Positions 55,736 to 64,000 of a DNA stretch of 64,000 bases are shown here, in pieces; positions within the stretch are counted from its first letter, which is position 1; each line of letters starts with the position of its first letter. The DNA is from Bifidobacterium sp. ESL0769. GTDB taxonomy: Bacteria > Actinomycetota > Actinomycetes > Actinomycetales > Bifidobacteriaceae. The position numbers were made by a program, and so were the translations under genes. The DNA is taken from NCBI RefSeq assembly GCF_029395495.1, contig NZ_CP113918.1:930001-994000 (forward strand). Direction: 5' to 3'. The notes under the pieces were generated by a model, which saw only the letters and a program-made list of their open reading frames with translations, was not told the DNA's origin and searched no databases.

Positions 55736-57205
55736 ATGACAAGCGTTGAAACCTCTGATTTCCCGGATCCATGGCCTGCACCGACGGCCGAACAGCCATT
55801 GGACGCCACCGTCGTCATTCCCGGTAGCAAATCGCTCTCCAATCGTTATCTGATTCTGGCGGCGCTGGGCAGCCGGCCCGTCACGATCGAGGGCATGCTG
55901 CGTTCGCGTGACACCGAGTTGATGGCCGGTGCCTTGCGGACGCTTGGGGTTGGTGTCGAATTCGATAAGACAGAAGAGACTCGTGTGACGGTCACTCCGC
56001 CTACGAACGGCCGATTCGCTGGCAATGTCACCGTTTTCTGCGGGCTTGCCGGAACGGTGATGCGTTTTGTTCCTGGTCTGGCGCTGTTCGCCGACGGTCC
56101 GGTGCGTTTTGATGGCGACAAACAGGCCTATGCACGGCCGATGCATCCGCTGCTCGACGGGCTTGGGCAGTTGGGAGCGTATGTCGAATACGAAGGGAAG
56201 CCCGGTTTTCTTCCGTTCACCATTACGCCGCCGGAAGCGTGGGAAAGCGATGAAAACGAGCAGGATTATGTGGATTCGAGCTCCTCTTCTGGTGCTGCTG
56301 GTTTTTCAGTTTCACAGCTTTCATCCGTGGCCATTGATTCGTCGTCATCGTCGCAATTCATTTCCAGTCTGCTGTTAATCGGCTCACGATTATCGCACGG
56401 CTTGGAGTTATGGCACACTGGAAGCAAGCTTCCCAGTATGCCGCATATTTGTATGACGATGGCCGATGTCAGCGGCGCTGGCGGGCAGGCCGAAATGCCT
56501 GAAATCGGCCACTGGCTTGAGCCTCACCGTTCGTTGCAACTGCCTGACGGGGTAGTGGTGGAACCGGATCTGTCGAATGCCGCCCCGTTCCTCGGAGCCG
56601 CGATGATTGCCGGTGGAACGGTGAGTGTGCCGAACTGGCCGACCACCACCACGCAGCCGGGTGGCTTGCTTCCCGATATTCTGCAGAAAATGGGTGCAAA
56701 CGTCACCTTGGATGGCAGGCCGTTCGATGAGGTCATGGCAGACGTGCGCAACCCTCAAACGTTGGCTTCGGTACCCAGAAACGGAACGTTGACGGTCTCG
56801 ATGGACGGCCCGATTCGCGGACTTGGCAAGGGATTCGATATGTCGGCGGCAGGAGAGATCGCCCCGAGCATCGCCGCGTTGGCGACATTGGCCGACAGTC
56901 CCAGCGAGCTTGTCGGCATCGGCCATCTTCGCGGTCATGAGACAAACCGCCTGGCAGCGCTCGTTACGGAAATCACCAGAATCGGCGCCAAAGCTGAGGA
57001 ACTTCCGGACGGGCTGACCATCACGCCGGTGCCACATAATCAGTTGCACGGCGAAATCATGGAAACCTACGCCGACCACCGCATAGCCACGTTCGCCGCG
57101 ATGATTGGCCTGGCGGTCCCCGGCATCCGCATCCGCAACATCGCCACCACTCGCAAGACCATTCCCGATTTTCCGGGTATGTGGCACAAGATGCTTGAAA
57201 GTTAG
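55736..57205 (+). CDS. aroA: 3-phosphoshikimate 1-carboxyvinyltransferase (EPSP synthase)
   Basis: 489 residues. It joins phosphoenolpyruvate to shikimate-3-phosphate in aromatic amino acid synthesis. IPGSKSLSNRYLILAALG, RSRDTELMAGALRTLG, the GLAGTVMRF motif, SSQFISSLLL, and the C-terminal GHETNRLAAL and TYADHRIATFAAM are all visible. It is longer than E. coli AroA; a Ser-rich segment (VDSSSSSGAAGFS) lies between the two domains. Start ATG 55736 has only a weak ribosome site. Confidence 0.95.
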   Translation: MTSVETSDFPDPWPAPTAEQPLDATVVIPGSKSLSNRYLILAALGSRPVTIEGMLRSRDTELMAGALRTLGVGVEFDKTEETRVTVTPPTNGRFAGNVTVFCGLAGTVMRFVPGLALFADGPVRFDGDKQAYARPMHPLLDGLGQLGAYVEYEGKPGFLPFTITPPEAWESDENEQDYVDSSSSSGAAGFSVSQLSSVAIDSSSSSQFISSLLLIGSRLSHGLELWHTGSKLPSMPHICMTMADVSGAGGQAEMPEIGHWLEPHRSLQLPDGVVVEPDLSNAAPFLGAAMIAGGTVSVPNWPTTTTQPGGLLPDILQKMGANVTLDGRPFDEVMADVRNPQTLASVPRNGTLTVSMDGPIRGLGKGFDMSAAGEIAPSIAALATLADSPSELVGIGHLRGHETNRLAALVTEITRIGAKAEELPDGLTITPVPHNQLHGEIMETYADHRIATFAAMIGLAVPGIRIRNIATTRKTIPDFPGMWHKMLES

Positions 57206-57229
57206 CGATACCATCCGCAGATAGATACG

Positions 57230-57270
57230 AAAAGGCCGGAACCGAATATTTCATTTGGTTCCGGCCTTTT
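57230..57270. terminator. Bidirectional terminator between aroA and ackA
   Basis: AAAAGGCCGGAACC pairs perfectly with GGTTCCGGCCTTTT. The stem is flanked by A and T runs on both sides, as needed to stop both convergent genes. Confidence 0.92.
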
Positions 57271-57329
57271 CGTCTCATATGTTATTTTCGCAGGATTTCA
57301 GAATCTGGCGAAAACGAAACGAAGCGAAA

Positions 57330-58559
57330 TCACTTCTGGAAGACGTTGCCGTAGCTATCCTTGCCTTCGGTCGCGATCTTGTCGGCCTTGTGGGCGATCG
57401 CCAGCTCCTCGTTGGTGGGGATGACGGCGATGATCACGGAGCTGTCGGGGGTGGAGATGATGCGCGGTTCCTTGGAACGGGCGTCGTTCTTCTCCTTGTC
57501 GAGCTTTACGCCGAACGGTGCGAGACGCTCGCAGACGCGGGCGCGCACGTTGTTGTCGTTCTCGCCGACGCCGGCGGTGAAGGTAATCACGTCCACGCCG
57601 CCCATTTGCGCGGTGTAGTTGCCGATGTAGCCGACGATGCGGTGGATGTAGACGTCCATGGCGAGGATGGCATCCTCGTTGCCTTCGCTGATGAGGCGAT
57701 CGACCTCGCGCATGTCACCGTAGCCGGTCATGCCGGTCATGCCGGACTTCTTGTTGAAGAGCTCGTCGATTTCGTCCACGTTCATGTGGGCATTGCGGAT
57801 GAGGTGGAAGACGGCGGCCGGGTCGATGTCACCGGTACGTCCGCCCATCATCAGACCCTCGAGCGGGGTCAGGCCCATGGAGGTGTCGATCGGACGACCG
57901 GAAATCTGCGCGGAGGCGGAAGCGCCGTTGCCGATGTGCAGCACGATCTGCTTGAGGCCTTCGGCAGGCTTGCCGACGACGCTCGGGACGACGCCGCCGA
58001 TGTACTCGTGGCTGGTGCCGTGGGCGCCGTAGCGGCGAATCTTGTACTTCTCGGCGACTTCCTTGTTCAGCGCATAAGTGCTGGCTTCCTTCGGAAGCTG
58101 GAAGAAGAAGGAGGAGTCGAAGACGAAGATTTGCGGCACGTCGGGCAGCAGCTGTTCCATGACCTCGGCGCCGGTGGCTTCAGGGCCGTTGTGCAGCGGC
58201 GCGAGCACGGCCAGGTCCTTGACCTGCTGGATGGTCTTGGCGTTGACGAGCGCCGGCTGCGGGAAGACGGAACCGCCCTGCACCACGCGGTGGCCGACGG
58301 CGACGATGCCGGATTCCTGAAGGTCGGGACCGTATTCCTTGAAGAAGCCGAGAACGCGCTTCAGGCCGTCGGCGTGGGTCTTGATCGGCTCTTCGAGCTC
58401 GTGCTTCTCACCATTGTATTCATGCTTGTAATGGCCATCGATAGGTTCGCCGATCTTCTCCACGAGGCCGCTAGCAAGAGCTGACCCGTTTTCGAGATCC
58501 ACCAGCTGGTATTTGATTGAGCTGGAACCGGAATTGATGACAAGGACGGTTTTCGCCAT
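57330..58559 (-). CDS. ackA: Acetate kinase
   Basis: About 409 residues. The ASKHA-fold motifs are clear: VLVINSGSSSIKYQLV, GHRVVQGG, LAPLHNGPEA, the RRYGAHGTSHEYIGG loop, HIGNGASASAQ and FTAGVGEN. It makes ATP and acetate from acetyl phosphate, the key ATP step of the bifid shunt. ATG at 58559 follows GGAGG by 9 bases. No pta gene is adjacent in this window. Confidence 0.97.
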   Translation of the reverse strand: MAKTVLVINSGSSSIKYQLVDLENGSALASGLVEKIGEPIDGHYKHEYNGEKHELEEPIKTHADGLKRVLGFFKEYGPDLQESGIVAVGHRVVQGGSVFPQPALVNAKTIQQVKDLAVLAPLHNGPEATGAEVMEQLLPDVPQIFVFDSSFFFQLPKEASTYALNKEVAEKYKIRRYGAHGTSHEYIGGVVPSVVGKPAEGLKQIVLHIGNGASASAQISGRPIDTSMGLTPLEGLMMGGRTGDIDPAAVFHLIRNAHMNVDEIDELFNKKSGMTGMTGYGDMREVDRLISEGNEDAILAMDVYIHRIVGYIGNYTAQMGGVDVITFTAGVGENDNNVRARVCERLAPFGVKLDKEKNDARSKEPRIISTPDSSVIIAVIPTNEELAIAHKADKIATEGKDSYGNVFQK

Positions 58560-59287
58560 TGTGTGCATCCTCCATATAGATAAATTGACCCGTGGAAGTT
58601 ACCACGGCTACCGCAACACCACTTTACTCACGTGTTCTTACAAAGCGTCCGTAAGGATTCCAGAGGTCGAAAGCTGTCGCAAAAAAGAACCTCTTGAAAG
58701 CCGTTCAATCGGATATATGCTTATAGAGAAATGTAATTCGTTGAAAACCCGCCAAAATCGCCATACAAATAAAAAGAAATTGCTTAACGTAAGGATTAAT
58801 ATCTAACTTTTTGTCCAATTTTCGTTTACTATAATTTACGTCACTTCGAAAAGGTGACGAATATGCCGGTGATATTCGCGATGTAGGCGGATGGCGTCTC
58901 CGGATGCATGGCCTTTGGGGGAAGGCTTGGGAATTTGCATATTCGGTTGGTCGATGTGCTCTTGGGGGAGGGCATGAATTCACACAAATAGCTGGGCATA
59001 GCGCCGTTTGGGAAGGCGCTAAAGCTTATGTGCCTCAATTGCTATCCATCCGTATTTATGCAAACAGCCCGGCTCGTTCCTATTCCAAATCGTCTGTCAT
59101 CGGGGATACCGACCAAGCAACACACGCACTTGCTGTATTCGTCGTTGAACAGAGGGGGCTGAATCAACACAATTTGTTCAGTGACCAAAAGACAGGAATT
59201 GGCATGTCCCGTTTATTGCCAAGGCCGAATGCAAGGTGACCTTCGACCCTGACTTGAACAAGGCGTGGCCTACTAAGAAGGAAGAAA
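58560..59287. other. Long leader region between ackA and the pilus operon
   Basis: About 730 bases. The first half is AT-rich and should hold the ackA promoter. Around 58840-58890 two hairpins lie close together (CGTCAC ... GTGACG and CGAATAT-GCCGGTG-ATATTCG). A 111-codon open frame at 58904-59239 has no ribosome site and no recognisable protein, so I leave it uncalled. The region may be a regulatory leader for the pilin gene. Confidence 0.5.
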
Positions 59288-61102
59288 ATGAATTTGAACA
59301 AAAGGATATGCAGCGTCATCGGCGTGGTACTTTCCGCGGCGACGATGCTGGCTTTGGGAATTGTGGGTGTCGGCTCCGCAACGGCGGAAACGACGGCTGT
59401 CAATCTGAGCACCACAACGAATAAATTCGGCACGATCACGGTCAAGAACGCAACCCCTGGCCATTCCTACGCTGTGGTGCAAGTAGGAAAGTACTCCCAC
59501 GCGGCCACGGACGGCACGCAGCTTACCGGCATCTCTCTTGACTCGACCGGTGTCAGCACTGTAGATACTGCGGTCGGGACGGCTGCCCACGCGGCGGATA
59601 GCTCTGCGCCGAACACCGGCAATGTCATCAGCTGGGTCGGTACCCATTGGTTGGGATTCACCGATAGCAGCAACACGCATAATTCCGATGCGACTTCGAA
59701 CGCATTCCCTTATACCGGCACGCTCCGTGATTTCGTCCAACAGCTTGACACGACAATCCATACGTCTCGTTACAACTTCAATCCGCCTGAGACCGCCTCC
59801 TCCTCATCACCCAACCCCACGGTCACGTTCTCGCATCTGTCGATCGGCATGTATTTGGTCGAGGATGTAACGGCTATGCCGCCCGTCGGAACACCCGGTC
59901 ATTCGGATTCGATTCCGATGCTGGTCGGCACCACTATCGGTGAAAATAACACCCTTAACGGGACCAAGATCGGTGAGATCAACGACAAGACCGATACCGT
60001 CACTGTTGACAAGTCTCTGATTGGCGGCACTGCCGTCAATGGCCAGGAATTGAGTTATAAGATTACGACCAACGTGCCGCTTTGGACAAGATACGACAAG
60101 TATTACTTCGAGATTGTCGATATGCCTGGAGCCGGTCTCGAACTGGACATGAGCAGCGTTGCGATCACGATCGGCGGGGGTGGCGTCGGTACGGGGAAAT
60201 ACACCGTTACCGAGGATGAAACTGCGGGAATCAACGGAGGCAAGGACTTCCATATCCTCTTCACCAACAACAGCATTGAAGACTATACACCAGGACTGCA
60301 AATCGTGGTCACCTACAAGATGATGGTCAAGGATGCCAGCAAGTCGATGATCAACCAGGCCAAGATCGTGCATTCTGGCAGGAACACCGGCACTGACTGC
60401 GCCAGCGATCCCACGGCTAGCGGGTGCACGACGGAAACGCCGCTGACCGACGACAGCTCCAGCGAAGCCGTCAGCTACTCGGTCACCATCCGTGACTTTT
60501 TCAACGACGGTTCGACCAAAACGCCGACCAAAGGCGCGACGTTCAAGGTCTACGACGATACGGAGGATTCCGCTCACGCCCATGCTTTGACGTTCAAAAC
60601 AGACACCGCGATTTCCGCCACCGAAGGCGAATACACCTATGACACCAGCACCAGCAGCACGGCTATCGTCGGCGCTGCAGCCTATGACACATTGAAGATC
60701 GATGGTCTCAAGGCCGACAAGTATTCGTTCGTCGAAGAGACCGCCCCGACCAATGTATTGCAGAGCGTCAAGCCGAGCTTCAAGGTTGAGATTACCGACG
60801 CCAACGTATCGGGCCACCCCAAAGACACCAAGTTCGTGTTCCATGCGGATATCTGGGATCTGGCCAGTGTCGATACCGAAAACGTTGTGGGGAGCGAGCC
60901 TCACAGCGTGGCTGATGGCGGCCAGGTGGAGTCCACCAACTTCAACGTGAGGATCGATAACGTGGATTCGCTCACCAACCTGCCGTTGACAGGTGGCATG
61001 GGTCTCCTGCTGCTACTTGTGCTGGGCCTTTTGTTCGGCAGCGCAGCCGTTGTGTTCACTGTGTTGCATCGTCGCAGCGTGCTCAACAGCAAGAGAATCT
61101 GA
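59288..61102 (+). CDS. LPXTG-anchored major pilin (SpaH/EbpB type)
   Basis: 604 residues. A signal peptide (residues 1-33) precedes an isopeptide-forming fimbrial domain (YLVEDVTA; VTVDKSLIGGTAVNGQELSY), a middle domain (ELDMSSVAIT ... MINQAKIVH) and a C-terminal Cna_B-like domain with the E-box YSFVEETAP. The sorting signal is LPLTG near 564, with a Leu-rich helix and basic tail. Lys in the second domain (VTVDKS) is a candidate for the pilin linkage. The sortase gene follows. AAGAAGGAAGAAA precedes the ATG. Confidence 0.92.
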   Translation: MNLNKRICSVIGVVLSAATMLALGIVGVGSATAETTAVNLSTTTNKFGTITVKNATPGHSYAVVQVGKYSHAATDGTQLTGISLDSTGVSTVDTAVGTAAHAADSSAPNTGNVISWVGTHWLGFTDSSNTHNSDATSNAFPYTGTLRDFVQQLDTTIHTSRYNFNPPETASSSSPNPTVTFSHLSIGMYLVEDVTAMPPVGTPGHSDSIPMLVGTTIGENNTLNGTKIGEINDKTDTVTVDKSLIGGTAVNGQELSYKITTNVPLWTRYDKYYFEIVDMPGAGLELDMSSVAITIGGGGVGTGKYTVTEDETAGINGGKDFHILFTNNSIEDYTPGLQIVVTYKMMVKDASKSMINQAKIVHSGRNTGTDCASDPTASGCTTETPLTDDSSSEAVSYSVTIRDFFNDGSTKTPTKGATFKVYDDTEDSAHAHALTFKTDTAISATEGEYTYDTSTSSTAIVGAAAYDTLKIDGLKADKYSFVEETAPTNVLQSVKPSFKVEITDANVSGHPKDTKFVFHADIWDLASVDTENVVGSEPHSVADGGQVESTNFNVRIDNVDSLTNLPLTGGMGLLLLLVLGLLFGSAAVVFTVLHRRSVLNSKRI

Positions 61103-61324
61103 CATCATGACTGTGCGATTGGCTGCTGCCGCTTTAAACATGCTTTCGGAAACCGGTTTGAATACTGGTCTAAACATGGTTTCAAGCAATGGCGGACAGT
61201 CAACCGTTCGGTCGGTGCAATGGCGATAAGGTTTGATTTCCGGTTCGTGAGAGCGAAGTAGATTTCTCAATGATGAGCCGGAATGGGTAATGGATCTTTC
61301 TTTTTGATTCCATGCGAGGCAACA

Positions 61325-62383
61325 ATGAACGAGAGGAAAACCGAAGGGCCAAAGCAGACGGATCAGTCCGAGCTGCCGCTTGGGTTTCAGCCCTTTGAAG
61401 CCGCCGTGCGTTGTCCTCGCAACCGTTCGGCGGCCATCTATCGAGCTGTTCTCAGGGCCTTGCGCGATCTTTTCATACTGCTCACTGTGATTGTGTTCCT
61501 TTGGGCTCCGGCGGCCAGAATGATCAGGGCTAGGAATGAGAGCATCGCCTCTGTCGAGGCGGCTCGGGAAATGGCCCAATGGCGGCGTGGACACGTCGAA
61601 AAGGAATATCGCAGCGCCGTTCAATACAACCAACGTATAGTTGATTCCGGTCAGCACAAGCTGGGTGAAGCCATCGATCCGTTCATCGACGATCCCGACG
61701 AAGACACGATTTCCAAGCGCGACAAGGACTATCAGTCGATGCTGAAAACGACAAACGGGGTGATGGGTACCGTAAAGATTCCCAAGATTTCTCTGAAACT
61801 GCCGTTTTACCATGGCACCTCCAAGGCTATCCTGCAGGTCGGTATCGGCCATCTTTACGGCACGAGCCTTCCGGTGGGCGGCAAATCGACAAACAGTGTG
61901 CTCACCGGCCACCGCGGCATGGTGGACGCCGAACTGTTTACTCGACTCAATGAGCTCAAAAAGGGCGACATCATCTACATCGAGACGCTCAACCGCACAA
62001 TGGGTTACCGTGTCAGCGACATCAATGTCGTCAATCCCACCGACGTACATCTTTACAAGGTGGTACCGGGGCAGGACCTGCTCACATTGATGACCTGTAC
62101 GCCTTACGGCATCAACACGCAACGGTTGGTCATCACCGCCAAAAGAGGCAACCTTCCCAATAAGGTTCCTTACTATCGCGGTGATCAGGACGCCGTGCTC
62201 CTGGCGGGAATCACCGGGGTTACCGTTTTGCTGATCGGGTCGCTATGGGCGATGCACCGCAACTACAAGCTGCTCGTACCGCCTTCGTGGCACTACGACG
62301 GCTCGCCGGTGGCATGGTGGAGCATGTTCTCGCGCAGGACGGATACCCGTGCGCTCTTCAACAGAGGTCGATGTAAAACATAA
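61325..62383 (+). CDS. srtC: Class C sortase
   Basis: About 352 residues, with a membrane helix (about 45-65) near the start and a second at the C-terminal end. The catalytic triad is seen in VLTGHRG (His, about 195), LLTLMTCTP (Cys, about 257) and NTQRLVI (Arg, about 265). The DPF lid motif (EAIDPFIDD) marks class C. It would join the upstream pilins into a covalent fibre. ATG 61325 is taken because the first in-frame start at 61283 lies in unrelated sequence. Confidence 0.92.
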   Translation: MNERKTEGPKQTDQSELPLGFQPFEAAVRCPRNRSAAIYRAVLRALRDLFILLTVIVFLWAPAARMIRARNESIASVEAAREMAQWRRGHVEKEYRSAVQYNQRIVDSGQHKLGEAIDPFIDDPDEDTISKRDKDYQSMLKTTNGVMGTVKIPKISLKLPFYHGTSKAILQVGIGHLYGTSLPVGGKSTNSVLTGHRGMVDAELFTRLNELKKGDIIYIETLNRTMGYRVSDINVVNPTDVHLYKVVPGQDLLTLMTCTPYGINTQRLVITAKRGNLPNKVPYYRGDQDAVLLAGITGVTVLLIGSLWAMHRNYKLLVPPSWHYDGSPVAWWSMFSRRTDTRALFNRGRCKT

Positions 62384-62841
62384 GTCTGACAGGCGTATCG
62401 GCACTGACGGCAGTTCATGCTCGAAGGCGCGAAATGCGAAAGAGGGGTTGCAGGGAAACCTATTATTGGTTTCCCTGCAACCCCTTGTTTGTGCTTGGCT
62501 GCGTTTTCCTGTTCACGAATTTTTATACAGGATTTTCTGATTTTCATCTGTTCTAAGTTCAAAGACTTTCATATTTGTAACATTGGCTCTGCCGTGGGGT
62601 GTGTTCGAAATTTTATTTGTTTTTTCATGGTCATGAAAAAATACACACATTGCGTGAAAAAAATTGCTTATGTTTTTCCTTTAATGTCGAGTAAACCCTT
62701 AAATAAGGCGATAAGGAGGACAGCTTTCTTGTTGGGAATTTCTTTTGCCGGACTTTAAATTGGGAATGAGCTTGATAGCTGGCGGTTCCTTTCGGAATCG
62801 TCCCATTAGAGATTAAAAGAAGTTAGGCAAGGAGGCTGAAT
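62384..62841. other. Intergenic region between srtC and the sugar kinase
   Basis: 458 bases. It contains the terminator at 62443-62485, then AT-rich sequence with no coding look and GGAGG in front of the next gene. Short frames through it run into the hairpin and have no ribosome site. Confidence 0.5.
62443..62485 (+). terminator. Terminator after the pilus operon
   Basis: A perfect 18-bp stem (AGGGGTTGCAGGGAAACC and its complement) with a 7-base loop, followed by TGTTTG. It lies 60 bases after the sortase stop. Confidence 0.85.
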
Positions 62842-63837
62842 ATGGAGAATAATTCAGAAGAGCGTAAGGATTTGGTATCGTTTGGAGATATCAATGCCGA
62901 TTACACCCCGATTTTCCGGCGTGGTTTTTCCAAGCAGCGTTGCTATGAGATGAACCTTGGAGGCACGGCATCCAACGTTGCTGTGGCCGCTGCGAGACTT
63001 GGTGCGAATACCTCGTTCGTCGGCAAGGTCGGTGACGATTTCATGGGAAGGTTCCTGCGCAGGGAGCTGCAGAGCAACGGTGTGGATTGCAGTTCGTTGT
63101 TGACCGATTCCGATCTGTTCACTTCGCATGTGTTCGTCAGTCTTTTCAATGGTGAGCGCAGCTTCAGCTTCGCCGTCGACGGCAGTGCTTCACTCAATGT
63201 GAATATGGATGAATTGGATCTCGACAAGGTTCTCAATACCCGCATGCTGTATGTGGCTGGTGTGAGTTTCGTCGACGCTCCCTTGGGACGCACGGCGCAT
63301 GTCCTGCTTTCCGAAGCCAAGAAGCGCAATATCCCCGTGGCCATCGACATGAACTATCGTCCGACCGTCCACAAGTCGCCTCAAAAACTGATCGACGCCT
63401 TGAATGAGGAAATGAGCAACATATCGATTCTCAAGGGTTCCGTTGAAGATTTCGATGTCGTGTTCGGCACCCGCGATTTGGAAGCCGTGTCCCGCCTGGT
63501 CAATCCCAAGGGTGTGCGTCTGTTGATCATGACGGAAGATGCCAGAGGCGCTTCCTGGGCATGGGATGGCGAGGAACACGGCATCAACGGATTCCGCACC
63601 AACCTTATCGACACCACCGGCGCAGGTGACTGCTTCATGGGTGCGTTCCTTTACACGCTCCTGCATCATTGCGATCTGTGCGACCTGAAGAAGGACGAGC
63701 TCAACGAGATGGTCCGTTTCGCCAACGCCGCCGCATCGCTGTGCGTGGAAGGATACGGCGCCGTCGAAGCGATGCCGTACCCGGCCGAGGTCGAGGAACG
63801 CAACGAGAGCCAGACGATCGACGAGAGGAGCGAGTGA
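62842..63837 (+). CDS. PfkB-family carbohydrate kinase
   Basis: 331 residues. The PfkB signatures are present: the Gly-rich start MNLGGTASNVAVAAARLGA and the catalytic TTGAGDCFMGAF. The substrate is not certain; ribokinase/fructokinase-type. CAAGGAGG precedes the ATG. A membrane-protein gene starts 1 base after its stop, so the two form an operon. The Asn/Cys-rich region near 270-290 (HHCDLCDLKKDE) is a little unusual. Confidence 0.88.
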   Translation: MENNSEERKDLVSFGDINADYTPIFRRGFSKQRCYEMNLGGTASNVAVAAARLGANTSFVGKVGDDFMGRFLRRELQSNGVDCSSLLTDSDLFTSHVFVSLFNGERSFSFAVDGSASLNVNMDELDLDKVLNTRMLYVAGVSFVDAPLGRTAHVLLSEAKKRNIPVAIDMNYRPTVHKSPQKLIDALNEEMSNISILKGSVEDFDVVFGTRDLEAVSRLVNPKGVRLLIMTEDARGASWAWDGEEHGINGFRTNLIDTTGAGDCFMGAFLYTLLHHCDLCDLKKDELNEMVRFANAAASLCVEGYGAVEAMPYPAEVEERNESQTIDERSE

Positions 63838-63838
63838 G

Positions 63839-64000
63839 ATGAAAAGCATAAAACAGATGCATTGGTGGACTTTGGTCACCGACCGTGAGCAGTGGACGCT
63901 GAAGCCTTATTCGTTGTTGCGCAGAATCCTTATCAATCTTGTCGGTGTTGTCATCGTCTCCATCGGCATCGGCGTCTGCAATGTCGGCTTCGTGGGCGTC
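63839..64000 (+). CDS. Membrane protein, YitT/YczE-like (5' end only)
   Basis: The first 54 codons of a gene cut by the window edge. It starts MKSIKQMHWWTLVTDREQWT, then a basic segment (LLRRILI) and the first membrane helix (NLVGVVIVSIGIGVCNVGFVG). This resembles the start of YczE/YyaS/YitT-type membrane proteins. It begins 1 base after the sugar kinase stop, so it may move or sense the kinase's substrate; this is a guess. Confidence 0.55.
   Translation, partial: MKSIKQMHWWTLVTDREQWTLKPYSLLRRILINLVGVVIVSIGIGVCNVGFVGV

Noticed and set aside
58900..59000. G runs upstream of the pilin gene as a phase-variation tract
   Set aside because: The runs are only five G long, too short to slip often; known pilin phase switches use longer tracts.
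58904..59239. A 111-codon frame in the pilus leader
   Set aside because: No ribosome site, no family resemblance, and its end lies only about 50 bases from the pilin start; more likely leader sequence.

Overview
The window looks like a chromosomal segment of a moderately high-GC actinobacterium, most likely a Bifidobacterium. Pointers are the CarD regulator, the ANTAR response regulator, a four-S1-domain RpsA, actinobacterial-type LexA boxes (TCGAAC-N4-GTTCGA), acetate kinase, a SpaH-type pilin with a class C sortase, and the general protein style. A monofunctional haem catalase is unusual in this genus and is best known from bee-gut lineages; that placement is inference. No tools were run: all family calls come from motif reading.

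Region 1 (1-27 kb) is mostly core genome: the end of a possible ftsQ, a HAD phosphatase, a ComF-like protein, an SOS-controlled umuDC pair, a two-component system, CarD, a zinc/manganese ABC importer split into znuA and znuCB units, each with a Zur-like box, folD, rpsA, coaE, uvrB, terC, pyk, a short tRNA(CAA), an ANTAR regulator, polA, a Nif3-like protein and a Nudix hydrolase. DNA repair is a theme: umuDC, uvrB and polA are all here, and three LexA boxes were found, one of them inside coaE.

Region 2 (28-41 kb) is accessory DNA. It starts just after tRNA-Pro with a type VII secretion LXG effector cassette: a small WXG100-like partner whose frame is broken at CTT TGA C, a second small partner, an LXG protein with a C-terminal polymorphic-toxin domain (type 44-like), a membrane-anchored candidate immunity protein and an orphan downstream gene. 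Then come a protein with a C-terminal HEPN-like RxxxxH motif, a decayed IS3-family element, a strikingly AT-rich AbiH-family gene, a CPBP protease, a PEBP-family protein, an acetyltransferase, an aldo/keto reductase, a cupin, two gene-end fragments (acetyltransferase and methyltransferase), a PH-like protein and a TetR regulator. This reads as a defence/antagonism island plus a patch of genome decay.

Region 3 (41-64 kb) is rich in cell-envelope genes: a two-gene secreted/surface operon (IAQTG sorting signal plus an 1181-residue secreted protein), a DUF4173-like membrane protein, a DUF2975/HTH pair, catalase with peroxide-stress YaaA, two similarly built single-TM proteins flanking cytidine deaminase, aroA, ackA, a two-gene sortase-assembled pilus operon behind a roughly 700-bp leader, and a PfkB sugar kinase followed by the start of a YitT/YczE-like membrane protein.
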